Shown piece by piece: positions 6,417-13,133 of a stretch of 15,306 nucleotides of DNA. The DNA lies in NCBI GenBank assembly GCA_024278415.1, contig JAJRTI010000004.1, forward strand, positions 1-15,306, given 5' to 3'. Within the stretch, counting starts at the first letter, position 1. Each line of letters opens with the position of its first letter. Both the position numbers and the translations under genes were made by a program. The notes below the pieces were generated by a model that did not search any database, had not been told where the DNA came from, and was given only the letters and a program-made list of their open reading frames with translations. Source of the stretch: Planctomycetota bacterium (lineage in GTDB: Bacteria > Planctomycetota > Brocadiia > JAJRTI01).

Positions 6417-7577
6417 TCACTTCACCACCGGCACCTTCGCCCACGTCTTGGACTTCACCGAGTCCATGACCGCGTCGAGGACCGCGACACACTGGGCGCC
6501 GTCTTGGAAGTCGGGCTTCACGTCCTTGCCGGCGCCGACGGCCTCGCAGAAGTCATAGACCGCGTGCACGAAGCCGTGCTCGTACCCGATGATGTGTCCC
6601 GGCGGCCACCACGCGGCAATGTAGGGGTGGCAGCCTTCCGTGGCGAGGATCGTCTTGAAGCCCTGCTGCCCGCTCTTGTCCTTGGTGCTGTAGAACTGAA
6701 GCTGGTTCATGTCCTCGAAGCAGAAGACGAGGCTGCCCAGGCTGCCGTTGATCTCGAAGCGGTTGAAGTTCTTGCGGCCCGGCGCGAGGCGGGTGGCCTC
6801 GAACGTGCCGAGCGCGCCGTTCTTGAACTGCGCGAGGAACATGGTGCAGTCGTCGATGTCGACCTTTTCAGTGCCTTCAGCCGCGACTGCGGTGAGGCCG
6901 GTGGACGCGCCCTCGGCCGGGCGCTCCTTGATGAAGGTCTTGCTCATGCCCACGACCTGGCCGATCTCGCCCACGAGGAACCGGGCCATGTCGACCATGT
7001 GCGCGTTCAGGTCGCCGTGTGCGCCGGAGCCGGCCACCTTCTTGCGCAGCCGCCAGTTCATGGGGAACTCGGGGTCGTTGATCCAGTCCTGGAGGTACGT
7101 GCCGCGGAAGTGGCGGACCTCGCCGATCTCGCCCGCGTCGATCAACTGCTTCGCGAGGCCGATGGCCGGCACGCGGCGATAGTTGAAGTTGATCATGTGC
7201 TTGACTTTGGCCTTGCGCACCGCGGCGAGCATCTCCTTGGCCTGCTTCAGGTTGAAGGCCAGGGGCTTCTCGCAGTAGATGTGCTTGCCGGCTTTGGCCG
7301 CGGCCATGGCGATGTCGTAGTGTACGTAGCTGGGCGCGGCGATGTCGATCATGTCGATGTCGTCGCGTGCGACGAGCTTTTTCCACGACGTTTCGTAGCT
7401 TTCCCAGCCAAACTTCTTGGCGAACTCGGCCACGCCGGCCTCGTCGCGTCCGCAGATGGCCTTCATGACGGGCTCGGTCTTCATGTCGAAGAACTTGGGC
7501 GCCTTCACGTACGCGTTGCTGTGCGCCTTGCCCATGAACTTGTAGCCGACCAGTCCTACGTTGAGCGTCTTGGACAT
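6417..7577 (-). CDS. Gfo/Idh/MocA-family NAD(P)-dependent oxidoreductase
   Basis: A 386-residue cytosolic dehydrogenase of the glucose-fructose oxidoreductase / inositol dehydrogenase / MocA family. The N-terminal Rossmann fold shows GLVGYKFMGKAHSNAY (8-23). The family motif CEKPLAFN carries the catalytic-type K104. The second domain has NYRRVPA (132-138) and GSGAHGDLNAHMVDM (183-197) with D189 and H193. The family oxidises or reduces hydroxyls of sugars or cyclitols; the exact substrate is not readable. The start at 7577 is supported by an AGGAGAGG sequence just upstream (GAGG five bases before the ATG) and by family N-termini; the frame extends further upstream as noise. A sigma70-like promoter lies about 145 bases upstream. 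No signal peptide, unlike many planctomycete relatives that are Tat-exported. Confidence 0.95.
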   Translation of the reverse strand: MSKTLNVGLVGYKFMGKAHSNAYVKAPKFFDMKTEPVMKAICGRDEAGVAEFAKKFGWESYETSWKKLVARDDIDMIDIAAPSYVHYDIAMAAAKAGKHIYCEKPLAFNLKQAKEMLAAVRKAKVKHMINFNYRRVPAIGLAKQLIDAGEIGEVRHFRGTYLQDWINDPEFPMNWRLRKKVAGSGAHGDLNAHMVDMARFLVGEIGQVVGMSKTFIKERPAEGASTGLTAVAAEGTEKVDIDDCTMFLAQFKNGALGTFEATRLAPGRKNFNRFEINGSLGSLVFCFEDMNQLQFYSTKDKSGQQGFKTILATEGCHPYIAAWWPPGHIIGYEHGFVHAVYDFCEAVGAGKDVKPDFQDGAQCVAVLDAVMDSVKSKTWAKVPVVK

Positions 7578-7722
7578 TCTTGCCTCTCCTTGCTGTCTGG
7601 GGACACGATGCGATTGAACTTCGGATTGAGGAATCAGATATGAGAGAGACGAGATGGCGGGGGGGGCCGTTCTGCTATCTCCTATCCCTGCATGTCTCAT
7701 CGCTCCGTCCAGCGAGTTGGAG

Positions 7723-7751
7723 ATGATAAGTGCGCGTGTTTGGAAAATCAA
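7723..7751 (-). promoter_or_regulatory. Sigma70-like promoter for the oxidoreductase gene
   Basis: On the minus strand TTGATT (7751-7746) and TATCAT (7728-7723) are separated by 17 bases, matching consensus at 4 of 6 and 5 of 6 positions. The leader would be about 140 bases. Its -35 box directly abuts the -35 box of the divergent plus-strand promoter. Confidence 0.55.
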
Positions 7752-7769
7752 GAACAATGTGGCTATAAT
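7740..7769 (+). promoter_or_regulatory. Sigma70-like promoter facing the split hypothetical gene
   Basis: TTGGAA (7740-7745) and a perfect TATAAT (7764-7769) are separated by 18 bases. Transcription would begin near 7776 and run through about 315 bases of leader, including the MITE-like element, before the ATG at 8092. The next ORFs in that leader look like repeat-derived noise. Confidence 0.5.
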
Positions 7770-7884
7770 CACGCCCCTCCACTTTCCCGAAGGCTTGTAG
7801 TCTTTGGGAGGGTTCCGCCAGAGACCGCGCCGCTTCTAGGCGCTTAGCGGTTTTCGAACGACACCATGTTGTCGATGCGCTCCG

Positions 7885-7990
7885 TTGTGGAGTGCGCCGG
7901 CTCGACGGCGCTTTGGCTGGCAGCGCGTAGCGCTGCTAAAGCTAAAGCGGCGTTCCCGCACATGCGGGCCTCTGCCACCGCGCTCCACAA
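7885..7990. mobile_element. 106-bp MITE-like element with terminal inverted repeats
   Basis: The ends TTGTGGAGTGCG and CGCGCTCCACAA are inverted repeats matching at 11 of 12 positions. Inside are three perfect hairpins: GCGCCG/CGGCGC (7894-7911), GCAGCGC/GCGCTGC (7920-7936) and CCCGCA/TGCGGG (7955-7968). Elements with a TTGTGGAG end and inner palindromes are, from memory, frequent in PVC genomes, but I could not check copies. There is no coding capacity for a transposase, and no clear target-site duplication. It sits between a predicted promoter and the split hypothetical gene. Whether it transposes or is a structured RNA element is open. Confidence 0.6.
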
Positions 7991-8040
7991 ATACCGCGCA
8001 CGAGCGCCCCTTTTTCGCAGCGAAGTCTGCGGGAAAGCGC

Positions 8041-8060
8041 AAAACCTTCGGGAGGGTTTT
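8041..8060 (+). promoter_or_regulatory. A/T-based leader hairpin ahead of the split gene
   Basis: An 8-bp stem (AAAACCTT with AGGGTTTT, one G-U pair) closes a CGGG loop and ends in TTTT, 32 bases before the ATG at 8092. It resembles a weak intrinsic terminator or attenuator but the U tract is part of the stem, so the role is uncertain. Confidence 0.3.
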
Positions 8061-8091
8061 CCCCACAGCCCCCAGACAGGCAGCACTACCC

Positions 8092-8619
8092 ATGGCCTTC
8101 GAAGACGATGCAGACTACGACAGCGGCTCCGACGATGGGGATAACTCATCAGTTGATCACATGCAGGCAGGGGAGGAGGACAACTACGAGGACTACGAGC
8201 GCCACGTGCAGGCGCAAGCGCAACAGGGCAAGGCCCAGCCCAAGAAGAAGGGCTACCTGTCGGGCTGTCTCAAGGGTTGCGGCTGCCTCGCAGTGTTCGT
8301 GGTCGCGGCGCTGATTGGCGGCGGCCTGTATCTGTTCGGCTCGTCTGATCTTGCCGGCCCGCAGGAGTTCGTCGAGGCCCAGCACTCCGCCCTGGCCGTG
8401 GTCACGCTCGACCCCAAGGACGCAGGCGTGAAGGAGTTGGTGGGTACGCTGGACAAGCTGTGGCAGGCGGAAGCCGCGAAGGATCCGGACTTCCCGGGCG
8501 TGTTCAAGGAGTTTAACACGAGCAGCTTCCTGCCCTTGCGCGCCATGCTGCTGATGGAGCCGGGCCAATCACTCGATGAGGCCCGGCCACTCGTCGTGCT
8601 GAGCTTGGGCAGGATGTAG
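8092..8619 (+). CDS. Membrane-anchored hypothetical protein, N-terminal part (ends at in-frame TAG)
   Basis: I do not recognise the family. The 175-residue product begins with a strongly acidic segment (residues 4-38, rich in Asp and Glu), then Lys-rich PKKKGYLSG and a cysteine-containing GCLKGCGCL motif (58-66) running into one transmembrane helix at about 65-83. The topology is therefore a cytoplasmic acidic tail, an anchor, and an exported domain from about residue 84. That domain stops abruptly at TAG (8617-8619) in the sequence LVVLSLGRM. The same frame continues at once as the next gene, so this looks like the first half of one 382-residue protein. The start follows the ATG at 8092; AGG lies too far upstream for a clear Shine-Dalgarno sequence. 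The open frame upstream of 8092 belongs to the repeat element. Confidence 0.65.
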   Translation: MAFEDDADYDSGSDDGDNSSVDHMQAGEEDNYEDYERHVQAQAQQGKAQPKKKGYLSGCLKGCGCLAVFVVAALIGGGLYLFGSSDLAGPQEFVEAQHSALAVVTLDPKDAGVKELVGTLDKLWQAEAAKDPDFPGVFKEFNTSSFLPLRAMLLMEPGQSLDEARPLVVLSLGRM

Positions 8620-8622
8620 GGC

Positions 8623-9240
8623 ATGGCCAAGCTGCTTTTCGGGGTCGCTTGCTTTGGCGTGGCCAACGATGACAAGGACAGCGGCGACGTGCGCACGCGC
8701 GGCGGGCAGAAGCTGATCGTTTTCAAGAAGCCCGATGGGTCCGTGAAGAGCACGGTGGCCATGGTGCGCAACAACGTGTTGATCTCGGATGATCCCGCTA
8801 AGGTCGAGGCCGCGCTCGACGCGCTCGCCAAGGGCGGCGAAGCCCAAGGCCCCCTCGTCGCCACGAAGCTCCACAACATGATCGACCAAGCGCAGGATGG
8901 TTACGGCATCGTGACGAACACCGGCGGCCAATTGGACAACGTGCTGGAGCGCCTCTACAAGGAAGCGCCCCGCGCCCAACGGCTGAACCCCGGCGACATC
9001 GTGAACTTGGGCTGGGATGGCGACATCATGCCGGGCGACAAGCTCCGCCTGCGGCTGCTGCTCGAGTGCCGGGACAGCCGAGCCGCCACGCGCGTGCAAA
9101 GCTCCGCGGCCAAGCTCGGCCAGGAAGTGGCCAAGCGCGAGCCTAAGGTGTCCTTCATCGACAGCGAAGCCAAAGACGACGTGGTCACGGTTACGGTCGA
9201 GATCGCGGAACTGTCGAAGATCATCAAGCAGAAGAAGTAG
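8623..9240 (+). CDS. Hypothetical protein, C-terminal continuation of the split gene
   Basis: A 205-residue stretch in exactly the same frame as the preceding gene, separated only by TAG and one Gly codon (TAG GGC ATG). It has no signal peptide or membrane helix of its own, so alone it would be cytoplasmic, although it reads as the rest of an exported domain: alternating strands and helices with SVKSTVAMVRNNVLISDD (43-60) and AKVEAALDALAKGG (62-75), and a basic C-terminus ending IIKQKK. The ATG at 8623 could be used by re-initiation right after the TAG. Otherwise the gene is disrupted or the TAG is a sequencing or consensus error. Function unknown. Confidence 0.6.
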   Translation: MAKLLFGVACFGVANDDKDSGDVRTRGGQKLIVFKKPDGSVKSTVAMVRNNVLISDDPAKVEAALDALAKGGEAQGPLVATKLHNMIDQAQDGYGIVTNTGGQLDNVLERLYKEAPRAQRLNPGDIVNLGWDGDIMPGDKLRLRLLLECRDSRAATRVQSSAAKLGQEVAKREPKVSFIDSEAKDDVVTVTVEIAELSKIIKQKK

Positions 9241-9266
9241 CGCCGGATTCACTCGCGCCAGCAGAC

Positions 9267-9346
9267 CGTTCGTAGTAGCGCCCGTCAGGGCGCTTCTGGC
9301 GGAAGGGCCAAAACAGAAGAGGCCCTTACGGGCCTCACGACGAACG
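9267..9346. repeat. Inverted REP-like pair between the split gene and the GNAT gene
   Basis: Two arms (9267-9298 and 9314-9346) are inverted copies, both starting CGTTCGT at the outer edge and ending CTTCTG at the inner edge. Each has its own 6-bp hairpin with a four-base loop: GCGCCC-GTCA-GGGCGC on the left and AGGCCC-TTAC-GGGCCT on the right. The stems differ in sequence but both pair fully. The left arm carries the GTAG head typical of REP elements; the right has GTCG. The layout matches the pair upstream of dapF. It may also act as a bidirectional transcript end for the split gene. Confidence 0.75.
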
Positions 9347-9360
9347 CAACACATGTGGCC

Positions 9361-9813
9361 ATGAACCCCACCATCCGCTCCCTGATCGAGTCGGACCTCG
9401 ATGCCTGCGCGAAGGCATTCGCCGAGACTTTCGCGGCGCCGCCCTACAACGACGAGTGGTCGGTCCGCGACGCGCGGGTCAAGCTGGCGAAGCTGTTGGG
9501 CATCGACCCGGACTATGCGGTCTGCGCGGAAGCCGATGGGCGCATCGTTGGCGCGGTCTTCGGCCGCGTGAGCTACTGGTGGGTGGGGCCGTGCCTGGTC
9601 GTGGAGGAGCTGTTCGTCCATCCCGCCCATCAGCGCCGCGGCGTGGGCAGGGCGCTCATGATGGAGGCCCAAACCCGCGCGAAGGACCGCGGCGTGGTCG
9701 GCATGTGGCTGCTCGCGAACCGGCGCTCGGGAGCGTTGCCCTTTTACGAGCGCCTCGGCCTGTCGGAGACGCCCGACGTGGCGGTGATGCTGAAGCGGTT
9801 CCCTGAAGTGTAG
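9361..9813 (+). CDS. GNAT-family N-acetyltransferase
   Basis: A 150-residue single-domain GNAT enzyme, which transfers acetyl from acetyl-CoA to an amine. Acetyl-CoA-binding motif A is clear: VVEELFVHPAHQRRGVGRAL (80-99), with the Q-R-R-G-V-G pyrophosphate loop at 91-96. Motif B has FYERLGL (128-134). The N-terminal AAPPYNDEWSVRDA (25-38) resembles small-molecule or aminoglycoside-type GNATs more than RimI, but substrate prediction is unsafe. It lies 74 bases upstream of tsaB on the same strand. RimI-type acetyltransferases often sit beside tsaB, so RimI is worth considering, although the sequence does not show it. The ATG at 9361 is used; a GTG two codons earlier is possible, and there is no Shine-Dalgarno sequence. 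Confidence 0.9.
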   Translation: MNPTIRSLIESDLDACAKAFAETFAAPPYNDEWSVRDARVKLAKLLGIDPDYAVCAEADGRIVGAVFGRVSYWWVGPCLVVEELFVHPAHQRRGVGRALMMEAQTRAKDRGVVGMWLLANRRSGALPFYERLGLSETPDVAVMLKRFPEV

Positions 9814-9821
9814 GCGGACAC

Positions 9822-9884
9822 TGGTCATTGGTCATTGGTCATTGGTCATTGGATACTGGATACTGGATACTGGATACTGGATAC
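9822..9884. repeat. Tandem heptanucleotide array (TGGTCAT)4(TGGATAC)5
   Basis: Nine perfect 7-base units in two blocks, four of TGGTCAT followed by five of TGGATAC, fill the GNAT-tsaB gap. A tenth partial unit, TGGATGA, supplies the ATG of tsaB. Heptanucleotide tandem repeats of this kind are known from cyanobacteria and occur elsewhere; they change length by slippage. The array takes the place of a normal ribosome-binding region. Confidence 0.95.
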
Positions 9885-9887
9885 TGG

Positions 9888-10574
9888 ATGAAAACCCTGG
9901 CTATCGAAACCTCTGGTGCGATCGGCGGCGTCGCCCTATGGGACGGTGCACTCGTGGGGGAGCGTTTGTTCGCTGAGCGCATGAACCACGCGGAGGAGCT
10001 GTTCCCTGCCATCGAAGCCCTCAGCCAGGACGCGGGGTGGGCGCCGGACGCGCCGGACCTGATTGCCGTGAGCATCGGCCCTGGCTCCTACACCGGCCTC
10101 CGCGTCGGCATCGCGGCGGCGAAAATGCTCTCGTACGCGATCGACGCGGCGCTCATCGGCGTGCCATCGCTCGACGTGCTCGTGCCGAATGTGCCGGCGG
10201 AGGTCTGCCTGGCCGCGCCGATCATCGATGCGAAGCGGAAGCAGGTCTACTCGCGGCTCTACGAGTGGCAGGAGACCTCGTGGGCGCCCACGTCGGACTT
10301 GTCCATCGATTGGCCAGCCGAACTCGCGGCCGGGCTGCCCGCGGGGACCACCGTGTTCGGCTCAGGGGCCGAGCAGTACGCGGACGTATTCGCGTCGGCG
10401 GGGCTAGTCGTGGCGGAGGATGCCGCCTACGCTCAGGCCCAGCCGCGCGTGGTGGCGGAGCTAGGCGCGCGGCTCTACGCGGCGGGCGAACGCACGGACC
10501 GGGAGGCGCTGATACCGCTCTATCTGCGCAAGCCGGAGGTGGAAGAAAAGAAACGCGCGGGGCAGACCGCCTAG
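9888..10574 (+). CDS. tsaB: tRNA threonylcarbamoyladenosine biosynthesis protein TsaB
   Basis: The TsaB partner of TsaD in making the universal t6A37 modification of ANN-decoding tRNAs; a cytosolic ASKHA-fold pseudo-enzyme that scaffolds the TsaB-TsaD-TsaE complex. At 228 residues it is typical. Signatures are MKTLAIETSG (1-10), the hallmark IGPGSYTGLRVG (63-74), IDAKRKQVYSRLY (113-125) and a C-terminal IPLYLRKPEVE. The ATG at 9888 matches the family N-terminus exactly. A TTG at 9828 would add 20 residues encoded purely by the heptanucleotide array, which is implausible as conserved protein. There is no canonical Shine-Dalgarno sequence; the nearest purine run is GGA from the last TGGATAC unit. 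tsaD and tsaE are not in the window. It converges on the DUF4838 gene. Confidence 0.96.
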   Translation: MKTLAIETSGAIGGVALWDGALVGERLFAERMNHAEELFPAIEALSQDAGWAPDAPDLIAVSIGPGSYTGLRVGIAAAKMLSYAIDAALIGVPSLDVLVPNVPAEVCLAAPIIDAKRKQVYSRLYEWQETSWAPTSDLSIDWPAELAAGLPAGTTVFGSGAEQYADVFASAGLVVAEDAAYAQAQPRVVAELGARLYAAGERTDREALIPLYLRKPEVEEKKRAGQTA

Positions 10575-10577
10575 AGG

Positions 10578-10808
10578 CGGGACTCCGAACTCGGAATCGA
10601 CTGGTCACGGACGTCCACGTCCGCACCCCCCACGCGTGGGCCTCCCGGCCCGCGGTAAGTCTGAAGATCCAGAGCGAACAATGCGAGGTCGCCACGGCCG
10701 GCCGGCTGCTGGCAGATGGCGCTCCCCGCCCGCCTGAACTCGTGAGAAATGCGGGCTCATCCGGCCGTCTCGCTTCGCTGCGATGGCCCTACAGACGGGA
10801 CTCCAAAC
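10578..10808. repeat. Direct repeat CGGGACTCCRAAC flanking a palindrome-rich gap
   Basis: CGGGACTCCGAAC (10578-10590) and CGGGACTCCAAAC (10796-10808) match at 12 of 13 positions and bound almost the whole gap between the convergent tsaB and DUF4838 genes. Inside are CGGACG-TCCA-CGTCCG (10608-10623), the perfect 12-bp palindrome CCCACGCGTGGG (10629-10640), and CCGTCT/AGACGG (10765-10770, 10793-10798). No T tract marks an intrinsic terminator. It may be a degenerate repeat insertion that also ends transcription from both sides. Confidence 0.45.
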
Positions 10809-10822
10809 GGGGCGACTCCAGA

Positions 10823-13042
10823 CTACTCCTTCGCCTCCTCGAACCGGACGTCGGCGACCCAGATCTGCGAGTCGCCGCCGCCGAACCCCATCTTCTGGCG
10901 CTTCGTTTCAGGGTCGAGCATGCCCGGCGGCACGGTGAACACGATGCGGCACCACTCCGGCTTGCCGCTCACCTGCCCCTCGCGCGGCAGCGGCTTCCAC
11001 ACTCCGCCGGCAGCCGTGCCGGCGCCCTTGCCCTTGGTGCAGATGAGCATGTTGCCGAACTTCGACTCTCCCCACACATCCATGGTGATGCGGTACGGCT
11101 TGGTCAGGTCGTCCACGATCACCGCAAACGCGGCCCAGCCGGCCGCGTTGTCGCCGGGGCCGGTCTCGTCGGAGTTGCGGCACTCGCGGCCGCCCTTGGT
11201 CTCGACCTTGCCCCAGCCCTCCCAGCGCACTCCGTCCGCACTGGCGGCTTGGACGTTGTCGAGGTACTCCTTGAACCGGCGCATGCTGGCCCCGCCCCAG
11301 CCGGACTTCTTGCGCGCGAGCAGCTTCGCCGCGGCTTCTTTGGCCCTCGCGAGGAGCGCCCTGTCTCCAGAGTTCTCCCAGGCCTCGTTGAGCACGATGG
11401 CGTACGTGCCCAACGCGCCGTACTCGAACTGCGCCTTCACGCGCGCAATGCGCGCACGCGCCGGGTCGGTGTCGGCTGCGGCGCTGGCGCGGTCGACGAG
11501 CGCCAAGGCCTTGTCGAAGCAGCCGGCTTGGTATACGTCGGGGGCCTGCGTGTAGGGGTTGCCGCGGTAATGGCCTCCTGAACGGGCCACGACGGCTTCC
11601 TGCTCGTTGTAGAACGCCATCATGTCTTGGGCCGCGGAGCCATACATGCGCTCGTTCCACTCGCGGATGATTGGCTCTGGGTCTTGATCCACGTTCCACA
11701 GCAGCTTCGCGGTCACGTAGTAGAGTGCGGCCATCTGCGGCCAGTTGCTTGCGCTGGACTGGGCGAGGTATTTGCGGATGCCGAGCGCGTGGTAGTGCTT
11801 GATGTCCGACGCCATTTGCCGCACCACCGGCCGGGGCAGGCCCAGCCACTGGCTCTTGTCGGTGTACGCGTACACCATCATCTGCGGGCTGATCTTGGCC
11901 CAGCCTTCGAGGATGCTGTTGTAGATCTCGTTGTCCCGGCAGCCTGGCGTGTTGATGGGGTGCGCGTAGCACGCGGGGATGTAATGGCAGACCACGTGCA
12001 CCACGTGCGGGTCGGGCCGTGCGGTCTCCGGCGGCTCCGCGTAGCTCACGTACGCGAACATGTACAATTCCTTATCCGGCATGTCGAACACCGCGCGCTT
12101 GGCCACTTCGTTGGCGAACACGCACAGCCGGTCGCTCACCACGGGCTCGCTCTTGCGGTGGTACCACTTCTTGCTTTTGCAGAGTTTCTCGTCGAGGGCC
12201 TTGCAGCGGTCGCACTCGCACCAGCCGTATCCATCGTTGGGCGCGATGGAGAAACAGCGCGCCGTGGGGTTTTCCTGGAAATACTTGCGGACCACCTTCG
12301 CGACGACGTCGATCAATTGCGGGTTCGTGGTGCAGATCTGGTTCCGCCGGATCGTCGGCCGCACGCGTTTGCCGTTGATGAGCGCGTAGAATTCAGGGTT
12401 CGTCTTGAAGTATTTGTCCGGGGGCAGAATATCGGCAAAACTGTGGATCGAGCGCACCATGGGCGGCAGGTAGTAGGCGTTGCCGTGCGCGTCCGCGAAG
12501 TCTTTCTTGAAGAAGCCGTTGAGGCGGTTGCGTATGGCCCACTTCTGTGCGTCGGGGCTGCGCACGTAGAAGAACCGGCACCGGAAGCTTGGCGACTCGG
12601 TGCGGTCGGTCTGCGGGTAGGCGATGGTGGCGCGCTTGGGCACGCTCTCTCCCTCGTCGCCGGGGTAGAGCCAGCGCACGCCCAGATCCTCCAGAAACGC
12701 GTACGCGGCGTACAGCGCGCCCCTCTCACCGCCGCCGATAAGGCGCACCTCGCCGGGGCGGGTCACGATGCGGAAGCCGGCTTCGCCGAGCTTGCTGTCG
12801 TCCGCGACCTGGATGACGATTCGCGTGCCGGCGCCGTCGCCAACGGCGAGTTTGGCGCCGGACATTTTCTCCACGTACGCCGCGATCTCGTCGGCCGCGG
12901 TCTGGAGGGTGGCAGACGGCTGGTCGGGCAGCACGAGGCAGGCTTGGGGCTTGCCACCGGCCGCGATTGGCGCTTCGTATCCCAGACAAGGCACGGCACC
13001 GGCGAGCAGCGCCGCGAGCGAGCCCGCGTAGCGAGCCTTCAT
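10823..13042 (-). CDS. Secreted DUF4838-domain protein, alpha-glucuronidase-like N-terminus
   Basis: A 739-residue exported protein. Residues 1-24 form a signal peptide (basic MKARYAG, a hydrophobic core, likely cleavage after about residue 20-24); the cysteine at 19 does not sit in a proper lipobox. Residues 30-145 resemble the alpha-glucuronidase-type N-terminal domain (ADEIAAYVEKMSGAKL, LIGGGERGALYAAYAFLE, GVRWLYPGDE). The DUF4838 core follows at about 155-480 with SIAPNDGYGWCECDRC (265-280), ELYMFAYVSYAEPP (325-338) and YLAQSSASNWPQMAALYY (425-442). The C-terminal 140 residues look like a beta-sandwich, possibly carbohydrate-binding. DUF4838 proteins are abundant in Planctomycetota and Lentisphaerota beside glycan-degrading genes and are suspected glycosidases; activity is unproven. 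A perfect AAGGAGG six bases before the ATG sets the start. Confidence 0.93.
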   Translation of the reverse strand: MKARYAGSLAALLAGAVPCLGYEAPIAAGGKPQACLVLPDQPSATLQTAADEIAAYVEKMSGAKLAVGDGAGTRIVIQVADDSKLGEAGFRIVTRPGEVRLIGGGERGALYAAYAFLEDLGVRWLYPGDEGESVPKRATIAYPQTDRTESPSFRCRFFYVRSPDAQKWAIRNRLNGFFKKDFADAHGNAYYLPPMVRSIHSFADILPPDKYFKTNPEFYALINGKRVRPTIRRNQICTTNPQLIDVVAKVVRKYFQENPTARCFSIAPNDGYGWCECDRCKALDEKLCKSKKWYHRKSEPVVSDRLCVFANEVAKRAVFDMPDKELYMFAYVSYAEPPETARPDPHVVHVVCHYIPACYAHPINTPGCRDNEIYNSILEGWAKISPQMMVYAYTDKSQWLGLPRPVVRQMASDIKHYHALGIRKYLAQSSASNWPQMAALYYVTAKLLWNVDQDPEPIIREWNERMYGSAAQDMMAFYNEQEAVVARSGGHYRGNPYTQAPDVYQAGCFDKALALVDRASAAADTDPARARIARVKAQFEYGALGTYAIVLNEAWENSGDRALLARAKEAAAKLLARKKSGWGGASMRRFKEYLDNVQAASADGVRWEGWGKVETKGGRECRNSDETGPGDNAAGWAAFAVIVDDLTKPYRITMDVWGESKFGNMLICTKGKGAGTAAGGVWKPLPREGQVSGKPEWCRIVFTVPPGMLDPETKRQKMGFGGGDSQIWVADVRFEEAKE

Positions 13043-13086
13043 GGCAGGCCTCCTTCACAGGTTTTGAGCGTGGAAAACTGTTTGCC

Positions 13087-13114
13087 AGTGTACCGCACGC
13101 ACGCGCACGATCAA
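13087..13114 (-). promoter_or_regulatory. Possible sigma70-like promoter for the DUF4838 gene
   Basis: On the minus strand TTGATC (13114-13109) and TACACT (13092-13087) are 16 bases apart, each matching at 4 of 6 positions, giving a leader of about 40 bases. Moderate to weak. Confidence 0.35.
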
Positions 13115-13133
13115 GTGCACGTGGGAAAACCTC

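Noticed and set aside
6396..7643. 415-codon plus-strand frame over the oxidoreductase gene
   Set aside because: Antisense to a gene with complete Gfo/Idh/MocA motifs and a good ribosome-binding site; the translation is a His/Val/Leu-rich mirror frame.
7826..7857. tRNA-like or terminator-like sequence around GCGCCGCTTCTAGGCGC and TTTTCGAACG
   Set aside because: No acceptor, D or T arm of a tRNA can be built. The 5-bp stem followed by only four T and in a dubious position is too weak to call a terminator.
7866..8144. Small plus-strand ORF of 92 codons (and a minus-strand ORF of about 100 codons) in the leader of the split gene
   Set aside because: Their sequence comes from the inverted-repeat element and its flank, and the plus frame overlaps the start of the gene at 8092 out of frame. 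They look like repeat-derived spurious genes.
8617..8619. Reassignment of TAG as a sense codon (for example pyrrolysine)
   Set aside because: At least eight other genes here end naturally at TAG in positions that match family lengths, so TAG works as a stop. Local readthrough is not excluded.
9822..9884. CRISPR-like array
   Set aside because: The units are contiguous 7-mers with no spacers, so it is a simple tandem repeat.
9828..9887. N-terminal extension of TsaB from a TTG start
   Set aside because: The 20 extra residues are just translated heptanucleotide repeats, and TsaB homologues begin at the MKTLAIETSG segment.
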